Origin: DATKMK01 sp035541895
GTDB taxonomy: Bacteria > Desulfobacterota > Binatia > HRBIN30 > JACQVA1
Assembly (NCBI GenBank): GCA_035541895.1
Contig: DATKMK010000131.1
Location: forward strand, 1-5,256
Direction: 5' to 3'
Length of the DNA stretch: 5,256 nucleotides
This document shows positions 1-5,232 of the stretch, piece by piece. Numbering within the stretch: the first letter of the stretch is position 1; every line of letters starts with the position of its first letter. The position numbers were made by a program, and so were the translations under genes. The notes under the pieces were generated by a model, which was not told the DNA's origin, ran no database searches, and saw only the letters and a list, made by a program, of their open reading frames with translations.

Positions 1-364
1 TCCCCGTCAGCGACAGTCGAGCCAGCGCGATACCGACCGCCGACGCAGTGGCGAGGGCGACCGGCCCTTCTTCAACTCTGACTCCGCCGGTGTCCCAGCA
101 GACAATGACCGCCGCGGTCGATCGTGTGACGGCGCCGGTGAGTTCGGCCAGCCGCCCCGCGTCGGCGATGCCGATGGTGCCGCCGCGCCGATGGCCGTCG
201 GTCAGCGCCAGCAGCACGGGATGGCCGCCGATTTCTCCGCCGCCGATCCACACCGTGGAATCCGTCGCCGGGTCGCCATCGAGACGCGCGAGCGTACCGG
301 CGTCGACGAGCGCTGCGGCACGCACCTCAGCCGACAGTGCAGAGAACGATGCGCGTGGGGCCAC
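1..364 (-). CDS. Malonate decarboxylase beta (MdcD)-like protein, N-terminal fragment cut by window edge
   Basis: Reading leftward from GTG at 362-364, the frame stays open for 121 codons to the window edge. An in-frame TAA lies 12 bases upstream of the GTG, so no earlier standard start is possible. The protein begins MAPRASFSALSAEVRAAALV and carries an STVWIGGG segment, DGHRRGGTIG and CWDTGGVRVEEGP. These are the crotonase-fold signatures of the biotin-independent malonate decarboxylase beta subunit, a carboxyltransferase-related subunit that removes the malonyl carboxylate. A hand alignment with the gene at 2742-3917 gives about 16 differences in 115 residues, and both genes start GTG-GCC shortly after an in-frame TAA. 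No acyl-CoA dehydrogenase precedes this copy, unlike the other one. No good ribosome-binding site or promoter is visible just upstream. Whether the gene is complete beyond the edge, and whether it also carries a gamma half, cannot be seen. It could act on another malonyl-like or acyl-CoA substrate. Confidence 0.8.
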   Translation of the reverse strand, partial: MAPRASFSALSAEVRAAALVDAGTLARLDGDPATDSTVWIGGGEIGGHPVLLALTDGHRRGGTIGIADAGRLAELTGAVTRSTAAVIVCWDTGGVRVEEGPVALATASAVGIALARLSLTG

Positions 365-411
365 GCCGCGTTCTTAAGCCGGATGGCAGTTGCGTGCAAC
401 GTGGAGTGAAG

Positions 412-426
412 GCGGGTAGCGCCCGC
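412..426. repeat. Small GC-rich hairpin
   Basis: GCGGG at 412-416 pairs with CCCGC at 422-426 around the loop TAGCG. It lies just upstream of the GTG of the left MdcD-like gene, in its probable 5' untranslated region, and close to the larger double hairpin at 445-486. No T-tract follows on either strand, so it does not look like an intrinsic terminator. It may be the edge of the same repeat element. Confidence 0.35.
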
Positions 427-444
427 TCAGTAAATCCTGGTGGT

Positions 445-486
445 GGCGGCCCTCCGTGGCCGCCGGACAGGCACGGAGGCCTGTCC
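445..486. repeat. Double-hairpin palindromic element with complementary loops
   Basis: Two perfect hairpins abut with no spacer. The first has arms GGCGGCC (445-451) and GGCCGCC (458-464) around the loop CTCCGT. The second has arms GGACAGGC (465-472) and GCCTGTCC (479-486) around the loop ACGGAG. The two loops are exact reverse complements, so they could form a kissing interaction. An alternative 8-bp helix, 451-458 with 472-479, would compete with both stems. The element is symmetric enough to fold on either strand. It resembles dispersed REP-like intergenic palindromes, but only one copy is in the window, so family membership is inference. The T-run at 499-502 is too far from the second stem for a standard terminator. 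Confidence 0.6.
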
Positions 487-660
487 CGACCGGACGGACT
501 TTTCATAGCGCGGAGTTTGAACCCCGTTCCCGTCATTTCGTGCGTTTCTAGCGACAACCCATCCATCCGATCGACAGAATGCTCCGCCCCTGGATGTCCG
601 CTTGAAGATTTGCGGGCATGACGAACGAAGACGACCACGATTCAAGCTGGAGGCGCCCAC

Positions 661-759
661 TATACGCTGGCGACGCCGCTTCCCCTATCGACACCGACGC
701 CGACCGCGCCCCTGATTCCCGCGCCAACGCCAAGCGGAGGATCAGGGGGTCTTGGTTGA
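661..759 (+). pseudogene. Relic of a Pro/Thr-rich secreted protein gene, related to the one at 2402
   Basis: Frame 661-759 reads YTLATPLPLSTPTPTAPLIP, then APTPSGGSGGLG and a TGA at 757-759. The gene at 2402 has HTLATPLPASTPTPTAPPIP followed by SPTP in its signal-peptide/linker region (2468-2539). By hand, 20 of the first 24 residues agree. The relic has no start codon, because an in-frame TGA closes the frame near 619, and no signal-peptide core. It also lacks everything after the glycine-rich linker. It therefore looks like the remains of a second copy of the 2402 gene, left upstream of the propeller gene. Pro/Thr repeats are low complexity and can converge. The shared TLATPLP block and matching isoleucine positions argue for common descent without proving it. 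Confidence 0.5.
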
Positions 760-777
760 GAGCTTGACGAACACTCA

Positions 778-784
778 GAGGGGG
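778..784 (+). promoter_or_regulatory. Strong Shine-Dalgarno-like GAGGGGG ahead of the mini-ORF
   Basis: GAGGGGG at 778-784 lies six bases before ATG 791 and is the strongest ribosome-binding-like site in the region. The lipoprotein ATG at 817 has only a weak GAGA nearby. The purine run therefore points first to the small ORF at 791. The gene at 2402 has a comparable site, GGGGGAGA, five bases before its ATG. Confidence 0.4.
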
Positions 785-790
785 TCCGAT

Positions 791-820
791 ATGACGGCGG
801 AGCCGGCGCGAGACCGATGA
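791..820 (+). CDS. Possible 9-codon leader ORF coupled to the propeller lipoprotein gene
   Basis: ATG at 791 opens MTAEPARDR and stops at TGA 818-820, which overlaps the ATG of the next gene (817-819) as ATGA. This is a classic arrangement for translational coupling, and a strong GAGGGGG site lies six bases upstream of the mini-ORF. The peptide has no recognisable motif, such as a run of one amino acid, that would suggest attenuation. It could be chance, or a remnant of an older start. Only the DNA layout supports it. Confidence 0.25.
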   Translation: MTAEPARDR

Positions 821-2352
821 CACACGCGAGGGGATGGATACCGGCACTGTTCGTGGTGGTGCTCGCCGCGTGCGGCTCGTCGGGATCGCCGGTGCGGATG
901 ACGCCGACGCCAACTGCGACTATCACGCCCACGGCTACCGCGCCGCCGACCAGCACACCCACGATCACCCCGTCGCTGGGCGGCTGCGTGGCGCCGTTCC
1001 CCGCCATGCAGCACTGCGCCTTCAACTCTCAGCTTTACAGTGCGTGCTTGGACCCGGATGGCGGCACGGAATGTTTCCCTGTCGTCGCACCGGCTGACTG
1101 TTGTTGGTCGATCGGTAGTTTCGGGAGCGACTGCTACGCAGGGGACATCGTCATCACCCAGGGCAGTCAGGGATGCGGCGACGGCACGGTGTGCTTCACC
1201 TACCAAAGCAACCCGTGCCGTAGCACCCGCGGCCTGTACATCGAAGTCGGTGATAAGGACTTTTTCGCGGCTCAGATCTACAACACGCCGCCACCGACGC
1301 CGAAACCTAGCGGCCCTACGCCGACTTGGACACCGAGTCCGACGCCCACGCCGACGCTGGGTTTGACGCTGACGCTGACCGAGTTCCCGCTCGCGACTGC
1401 GAGTGCGTTTCCAAACAGCATCACCTCTGGGCCCGACGGGAACCTGTGGTTCACCGAGTCCGCCGCCAACAAAATCGGGCGGATCTCGCCCCAAAGCCCG
1501 CACACCATCACCGAGTTTCCCCTCTCCATCGCCAACAGTGAACCATTTGGAGTGATTGCTGGTCCCGATGGCAACCTTTGGTTCGTTGAGGTAGGCGCGA
1601 ATCAAATCGCACGCATTTCGCCCCAAAGCCCCAACCCGATTACCGAGTTTCCGATTCCATCAGCGAGCAGCTATCCGCAGGGTATTGCCGTTGGCCCTGA
1701 CGGCAATCTTTGGTTCACGGAGTCCGGGGTGAACAAACTTGGACGCATCTTGCCCCAAAGCCCGCACACCATCACCGAGTTTCCCCTTGCAACAACCAAC
1801 GCCGGTCCGTTCGATATCGTCGCTGGTCCCGACGGCAATCTCTGGTTCACTGAATACCTCGTTTCGAGAATTGGCCGCATTTCTCCCCAGACTCCCGACG
1901 CGATCAGCGAATTTTCCACTGGATACGGTGTTCCGTTCGGTATCACGACCGGACCGGACGGTGCACTCTGGTACACGGAGGCGGTTTATTTCACGCAGAC
2001 CAGCGGTATAGGGCGCATACCAGCAGACAACCCGAGCCTCATCAGCGACGTGGTTCTCCCGAGCGTGCCGCTTGACGCCACCTTCGCTATCACCGCCGGT
2101 CCAGACGACAACGTTTGGTTCATCGAAGCAGACCAAATTGGCCAGGCTATGCCGCGTAATTTTCCGAGCGGCATCCGATTGTCCGTGATTGCTACCCGGG
2201 GCTTCGCTCAACGCGGCCACTATGGGATCACCGGCGGTCCGGACGGGAACGTTTGGTTCGCCAACGCGAACGACAATAAGATCGTGCGGGCGACATTGCC
2301 CGCTACCGGGACGACCACCTCACCTCATCGTGCGCGGCGAAAGCGACGCTAA
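817..2352 (+). CDS. Lipoprotein with ten-cysteine module and seven-bladed Vgb/NHL-like beta-propeller
   Basis: The 511-residue product begins with a lipoprotein signal: a hydrophobic core at residues 8-18 and the lipobox LAAC at 16-19, with Cys19 as the lipid site. A Pro/Thr linker (about 24-53) leads to a module with ten cysteines (57, 67, 77, 86, 95, 96, 106, 120, 126, 134). A second Pro/Thr linker (about 156-181) leads to the propeller. Seven repeats centre on GPDGNLWFTE-type motifs at 205, 249, 293, 337, 379, 428 and 474, mostly 44 residues apart. Linkers resemble IGRISPQSPHTITEF. This is the virginiamycin B lyase (Vgb) propeller pattern. The paired His/Glu of true Vgb lyases is not apparent, so a surface binding role is more likely than antibiotic cleavage. 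The C-terminus is a basic tail, ARRKRR. ATG 817 is preferred because the signal peptide follows directly and an in-frame TGA lies upstream at 757. The substrate or ligand is unknown. Confidence 0.88.
   Translation: MTHARGWIPALFVVVLAACGSSGSPVRMTPTPTATITPTATAPPTSTPTITPSLGGCVAPFPAMQHCAFNSQLYSACLDPDGGTECFPVVAPADCCWSIGSFGSDCYAGDIVITQGSQGCGDGTVCFTYQSNPCRSTRGLYIEVGDKDFFAAQIYNTPPPTPKPSGPTPTWTPSPTPTPTLGLTLTLTEFPLATASAFPNSITSGPDGNLWFTESAANKIGRISPQSPHTITEFPLSIANSEPFGVIAGPDGNLWFVEVGANQIARISPQSPNPITEFPIPSASSYPQGIAVGPDGNLWFTESGVNKLGRILPQSPHTITEFPLATTNAGPFDIVAGPDGNLWFTEYLVSRIGRISPQTPDAISEFSTGYGVPFGITTGPDGALWYTEAVYFTQTSGIGRIPADNPSLISDVVLPSVPLDATFAITAGPDDNVWFIEADQIGQAMPRNFPSGIRLSVIATRGFAQRGHYGITGGPDGNVWFANANDNKIVRATLPATGTTTSPHRARRKRR
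1488..1787 (+). repeat. Intragenic blade repeats, with a 36-bp exact repeat 264 bp apart
   Basis: The propeller coding DNA repeats with a period near 132 bp (44 codons). Positions 1488-1523 recur identically at 1752-1787, exactly 264 bp (two blades) away. They encode the PQSPHTITEFP linker between blades. The intervening blade (near 1620-1655) shares the pattern but is less similar at DNA level. This suggests recent gene conversion or duplication between alternate blades rather than one even tandem expansion. Confidence 0.7.
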
Positions 2353-2390
2353 CACAAGCAAGTGAAAGGCGGCTCAACAGGGGCCGAAAT

Positions 2391-2404
2391 GGGGGAGACC
2401 GATG
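2391..2404 (+). promoter_or_regulatory. Ribosome-binding site setting the start at 2402
   Basis: The purine run GGGGGAGA lies about five bases before ATG 2402. It supports that ATG over the GTG at 2362 in another frame, whose product has no signal peptide or domain. The stretch GAGACCGATG is shared with the start of the propeller gene (810-819), so the two start regions may be related. Confidence 0.55.
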
Positions 2405-2926
2405 GAAGTCAGACACGGAGCCATCTTCGTTCTCGCGGTTGCTCTCACCACGGGACTCCCCAGCCGTCATACTCTGGCGACGCCGCTCCCAGCATCAACA
2501 CCCACACCGACAGCACCCCCTATTCCGTCGCCAACGCCGGGAAACGGCGGCGCCGCGGGAGGTGGCAGTCCAACACCCACACCGCCGCCTTGCAACTGTG
2601 CTGGAGGCGGTGCCTTTCAGCTCACACAGGTCGACTCGACTGCGATAGAGATTGCGCTGGCATGGCAGCGGGTACCGAATGTAAGCACCTACACTCTCAC
2701 GCGCTGCGATCAGATGTTTTCAACGGAGGTCGGCGCTGCGATCAACGCGTACGCGGACACAGGTATGCCAGCCAGCGCTCAGTTCCGCTTCGCTCTGAAT
2801 CCCGCAGCGGGTGGCCGAGCAGCCGGGCGGCGACCAACGACCGCAGGCACTCTGCGAGCGCGCCGAGCAGGCCGTGACGCTCCTGCTCGATGTCGATGGC
2901 GTGTCCCTGACAAAACAGAAACGTGA
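2402..2926 (+). CDS. Secreted Pro/Thr-linker protein with FN3-like segment, C-terminus apparently replaced
   Basis: The 174-residue frame starts with a signal peptide: a short charged start MEVRHG, then the hydrophobic stretch AIFVLAVALTTGL at 7-19. Cleavage is plausible after LA at 25-26. A Pro/Thr/Gly linker (27-63) and a CNC pair (64-66) follow. Residues 71-132 look like part of a fibronectin-III-like beta sandwich, with ALAWQRVPNVSTYTLTR and then AYADTGMPASAQFRFAL, the usual pattern of its later strands. From about residue 133 (base ~2797) the reading frame runs antisense to the MdcE-like half of the minus-strand gene and turns into Arg/Ala-rich translation with no beta pattern. The natural 3' end therefore seems lost. 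The gene sits 49 bases after the propeller gene and is probably co-transcribed with it. I do not recognise a specific function; an exported structural or binding protein is likely. The real product may be unstable. Confidence 0.55.
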   Translation: MEVRHGAIFVLAVALTTGLPSRHTLATPLPASTPTPTAPPIPSPTPGNGGAAGGGSPTPTPPPCNCAGGGAFQLTQVDSTAIEIALAWQRVPNVSTYTLTRCDQMFSTEVGAAINAYADTGMPASAQFRFALNPAAGGRAAGRRPTTAGTLRARRAGRDAPARCRWRVPDKTET

Positions 2927-3917
2927 GGATCGGCGCCGGCGCGTCTGGCGACGTCAGCGCCGCGTGGCGCACCATCTCGACCACCGCGCTCGCCTCCTCG
3001 ATGCCGACGCCGGCACCGCGCGCGCCTTCGTAGCCGATGATGATGCCGAGCGCGGGCGTGCCGTCGAGGTCGCCCCACGCGGCGTGTACCAGTCCACGTC
3101 GCAACACCGGCTGGGTCGGGTGCCAGTGCCCGCGAAACGAGAAGCGAAGCAAATCGCGTTGCCGTGCCGGCGCTGAAGTCGTGCGGCGCCGTCGCGCCGA
3201 CTCGATCGGTTTGCGCAGCACCGTGAGTCGCGCCGCGGATTGCTCGATCGCACGCGAAAGACTGATGCGCCGCCGGCGTTGAGCGAGGAAGGTTGTAATC
3301 TGCTCACGGATGGCGACGGCCGCATCGGGCACGACGACATCCGCATGCCCGGCTTTCAACCGATTGGCCGCCGAGGTTGCGGCGAGCCCGACATGCTCGG
3401 GAACCGGGTCGGCGCCGGCGCGCAGCAACTTGGGGCCGGTGAGTCCCCAGCGCGCGTCTTCGGTCAGAACGATGAGTTGGGAGAGGGCAGCCATCACGGA
3501 CGGAGCGCCGAAACAGCCGCGTGGGCCGTTGACGATCGTGATCAGCGGCGCGCCCATCAGCGAGAGTCGCGCCAGCGCGACGCCGACGGCAGACGCGGTG
3601 GCGAGCGCGACCGGTCCCTCTTCTACCCTGACCCCGCCGGTGTCCCAGCAGACGATGACGGCGGCGGTCGAACCAGTAGCCGCGCCGGTCAACTCCGCCA
3701 AGCGCCGCGCGTCGGCGACGCCGATGGTGCCGCCGCGTCGATGGCCGTCGGTCAGTGCCGGCAAGACCGGACGACCGCCGATCTGTCCGCCGCCGATCCA
3801 GACGGTCGACTCGCTGCCCGCTTCACTGTCGAGTCGCGCCAGCGTGCCCGCATCGACCAACGCCGCTGCGCGTTCTTCCGCCGACAATGCCGAAAAATTT
3901 TGGTGGTCGCTGGCCAC
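2742..3917 (-). CDS. MdcD-MdcE (malonate decarboxylase beta-gamma) fusion, truncated in the gamma half
   Basis: GTG at 3915-3917 starts the 391-residue frame; an in-frame TAA lies 15 bases upstream. Residues 8-212 match the MdcD beta subunit: DGHRRGGTIG (58-67), DTGGVRVEEGP (92-102), GPRGCFGAPS (131-140) and WGLTGP (157-162). A basic linker (213-255) leads to a gamma (MdcE)-like half, with GLVHAAWGDLDG (275-286), GVGIEEAS (303-310) and FCQGHAIDIEQERHGLLGAL through ARLLGHPL (to 371). In MdcE proteins GHP-type residues are soon followed by a G-x-A-x-S-G glycine motif and about 100 further residues. Here residues 372-391 are unrelated and antisense to the 2402 gene. Together the beta and gamma subunits decarboxylate malonyl carried on an ACP; no ACP, transferase or MdcA gene is in view. 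The 34-base gap to the acyl-CoA dehydrogenase implies an operon. Loss of the gamma glycines suggests impaired activity. A related carboxyltransferase role is possible. Confidence 0.78.
   Translation of the reverse strand: MASDHQNFSALSAEERAAALVDAGTLARLDSEAGSESTVWIGGGQIGGRPVLPALTDGHRRGGTIGVADARRLAELTGAATGSTAAVIVCWDTGGVRVEEGPVALATASAVGVALARLSLMGAPLITIVNGPRGCFGAPSVMAALSQLIVLTEDARWGLTGPKLLRAGADPVPEHVGLAATSAANRLKAGHADVVVPDAAVAIREQITTFLAQRRRRISLSRAIEQSAARLTVLRKPIESARRRRTTSAPARQRDLLRFSFRGHWHPTQPVLRRGLVHAAWGDLDGTPALGIIIGYEGARGAGVGIEEASAVVEMVRHAALTSPDAPAPILTFLFCQGHAIDIEQERHGLLGALAECLRSLVAARLLGHPLRDSERSGTERWLAYLCPRTR
2797..2807. other. Junction where two convergent genes both lose their ends
   Basis: The FN3-like pattern of the plus-strand gene ends at about 2797. 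The MdcE-like similarity of the minus-strand gene ends at about 2805-2807 (residue Leu371). Both breaks fall within about ten bases. No insertion sequence, terminal repeat or terminator is visible there. A deletion/recombination scar or a chimeric assembly would explain it. The boundary was judged by eye from family patterns. Confidence 0.5.
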
Positions 3918-3951
3918 GAGCGAAATCCGTTAGGCTTGTATCGGTCTGAAG

Positions 3952-5124
3952 CTACCGCGGCATACCCAGCAGCCGCTGCGCGATGATGTTGCGTTGCACT
4001 TCGGAAGTGCCCGAGGCGATCGTCAGCGCTCGCGCCATCAACCAGCCGTGTTGCCAATCGCCGTTGTCGATCGCGCGGGGCGCGCCTTTCCACAGTTGCG
4101 CGTACGGGCCTTGCATCGATAAGGCGAAGTCATCGACGCGCTGTGTCAGCTCGCTGCCGAAGAGCTTCAACACCGACACGTCGGTTGGCGGTCGACCCTG
4201 CTCGAGGTCGCTCACCACCCGGGCGCAATGCAGCTTCATGATCTCGACCTCAGTGTACAACTGCGCCAACTGCTGCCGTGTGGCGCGATCGATCCCCACG
4301 CCGGCGCCGGCGACGAGTCGCAACAGCCGCTCGATTTGCCGCCGCAGCCGCACGCGATCGACTAGCAGCAACGTCCCCCGCTCGTGCCCGAGCGCCGCGA
4401 GGATCACCTGCATGCCTTTGTTGACTTCGCCGACGAGGTTGGCGACCGGCACGCGGGTATTGTCGAGGAATACTTCATTGAAGTCGTTGTCGCCGGTCAT
4501 CTCGCGCAACGGCCGAATGCTGAGCCCGTCGTTGCGCATGGGCATGATGAGGCAGCTGATGCCCTTGTGCTGCGGTGCGCTCGGGTCGGTGCGCACGAGG
4601 AACAAACCGAAGTCGGACTGATTGGCGTACGTGGTCCACACCTTCTGCCCACTGACGACCCAGTGGTCGCCGTCGCGTTCGGCCCGGGTGCGGAGCGACG
4701 CGAGGTCGGAGCCGGCGTTCGGCTCGGAGAATCCCAGGCACCAGATCTCGTCGGCGCTGAGCAATTTTGGCAGATAGCGCGACTTCTGCTCCGCGGTGCC
4801 GAACGTCAAGAGCGTCGGCCCGGAGATGCTGATCGAGTGACCGTTGATGAGTGGCGGGGCCTCGGCCTTGAGCAACTCTTCGGTGACGACCAGATGTTCG
4901 AGCAGCGACCAGTCGCGCCCGCCGTAGGTCGCGGGCCAATGCACAGCGATCCAGCGCGCCTCGTGCAGCCGCCGCTGCCACGCCTTGAGGAAGTCGATGC
5001 GCGCACTCGGGTCGTCGGCCGATTGCAATCGCTTCCACGTCGCGCGATCCGGCAGATGATGATCGAGCCAGGCGCGGAACTCCGCGCGCGTGCGTTCGAG
5101 CGAAGGCGAAGGGGTGAAGTCCAT
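3952..5124 (-). CDS. Acyl-CoA dehydrogenase (FAD-dependent, ~390 residues)
   Basis: The full-length 390-residue product should oxidise an acyl-CoA to the 2,3-enoyl-CoA using FAD, passing electrons to ETF in the cytoplasm. The N-terminal helical domain holds HWPATYGG (62-69). The middle domain has the signature CLGFSEPNAGSDLASLRTRA (129-148), then WVVSGQKVWTT (155-165). FNEVFLDNTRVP (215-226) precedes the C-terminal domain, which ends in GTSEVQRNIIAQRLLGMPR. The position that is the catalytic Glu in medium-chain enzymes (the E of YEGT) is Ser371 here. Glu248 in LGHERGT sits where isovaleryl-CoA and long-chain dehydrogenases place their base, so it is the likely catalyst. ATG 5124 is fixed by an in-frame TGA 21 bases upstream; the ribosome-binding site is weak. 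It leads the probable operon with the MdcD-MdcE fusion. Substrate chain length or branching cannot be read from sequence. Confidence 0.93.
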   Translation of the reverse strand: MDFTPSPSLERTRAEFRAWLDHHLPDRATWKRLQSADDPSARIDFLKAWQRRLHEARWIAVHWPATYGGRDWSLLEHLVVTEELLKAEAPPLINGHSISISGPTLLTFGTAEQKSRYLPKLLSADEIWCLGFSEPNAGSDLASLRTRAERDGDHWVVSGQKVWTTYANQSDFGLFLVRTDPSAPQHKGISCLIMPMRNDGLSIRPLREMTGDNDFNEVFLDNTRVPVANLVGEVNKGMQVILAALGHERGTLLLVDRVRLRRQIERLLRLVAGAGVGIDRATRQQLAQLYTEVEIMKLHCARVVSDLEQGRPPTDVSVLKLFGSELTQRVDDFALSMQGPYAQLWKGAPRAIDNGDWQHGWLMARALTIASGTSEVQRNIIAQRLLGMPR

Positions 5125-5165
5125 GGCGCTACGCTGCGCAATTCAGCGGGGGCAGTCCGCCCAGT

Positions 5166-5187
5166 CACGAGTCACCAACACGAGTCA
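5166..5187. repeat. Direct repeat CACGAGTCA overlapping the operator
   Basis: CACGAGTCA occurs at 5166-5174 and again at 5179-5187, start-to-start 13 bases. The second copy forms the outer part of the left arm of the inverted repeat at 5181-5204. The GAGTCA core thus occurs twice direct and once inverted. This may be a second, weaker binding site for the same regulator. Confidence 0.45.
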
Positions 5188-5204
5188 ATCACTTGATTGA
5201 CTCG
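5181..5204. promoter_or_regulatory. Perfect 11+2+11 inverted repeat, probable operator
   Basis: The arms CGAGTCAATCA (5181-5191) and TGATTGACTCG (5194-5204) are exact reverse complements around CT. The site is 57 bases upstream of the acyl-CoA dehydrogenase ATG and directly downstream of, or overlapping, the candidate -10 on the minus strand. A dimeric repressor bound here would block transcription. Acyl-CoA dehydrogenase operons are often controlled by TetR- or GntR-type acyl-CoA sensors; the exact regulator is not in the window. No T-tract follows, so a terminator is unlikely. Confidence 0.65.
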
Positions 5205-5232
5205 CATATGGGGAAGTGGTAGCGCAAGTCAA
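5204..5232 (-). promoter_or_regulatory. Candidate sigma70-type promoter for the acyl-CoA dehydrogenase operon
   Basis: On the minus strand TTGACT (5227-5232) matches five of six -35 consensus bases. A 17-base spacer leads to ATATGC (5204-5209); 16- or 18-base spacers give CATATG or TATGCG. The -10 match is modest. Transcription would start within the inverted repeat. TTGACT itself resembles an operator half-site (TTGACTC), so it may belong to the regulatory cluster instead. Confidence 0.4.

Noticed and set aside
365..400. Promoter TTGCAC / TAAGAA for the left MdcD-like gene on the minus strand
   Set aside because: Only about three of six matches in each box, and the start of transcription would fall on the GTG itself.
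465..502. Intrinsic terminator formed by the second hairpin and TTTT
   Set aside because: Twelve GC-rich bases separate the stem from the short T-run.
515..545. tRNA-like T-arm (GTTTGAACCCC)
   Set aside because: The flanking bases do not pair as a T-stem and no acceptor or anticodon arms are found.
900..970. Pro/Thr codon repeats as a CRISPR or satellite array
   Set aside because: Irregular ACG/CCG/ACC codon runs that translate as a flexible linker; no spacers or fixed unit.
775..1626. Long minus-strand ORF (283 codons) opposite the propeller gene
   Set aside because: Arg-rich product with no domain pattern, antisense to a clearly coding lipoprotein; a by-product of high GC and repeated codons.
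2296..2310. LPATG near the propeller C-terminus as a sortase signal
   Set aside because: No hydrophobic segment lies between LPATG and the basic tail, and the protein already has a lipobox; likely coincidence.
2362..2877. Plus-strand ORF overlapping the 2402 gene in another frame
   Set aside because: No signal peptide or domain, and the ribosome-binding site favours ATG 2402, whose product has a signal peptide and linker.
3240..3986. Plus-strand ORF of 248 codons opposite the MdcD-MdcE gene
   Set aside because: The minus strand carries recognisable family motifs over the same bases; the plus frame has none.
4384..5196. Plus-strand ORF of 270 codons opposite the acyl-CoA dehydrogenase
   Set aside because: Shadow of a full-length, motif-rich acyl-CoA dehydrogenase.
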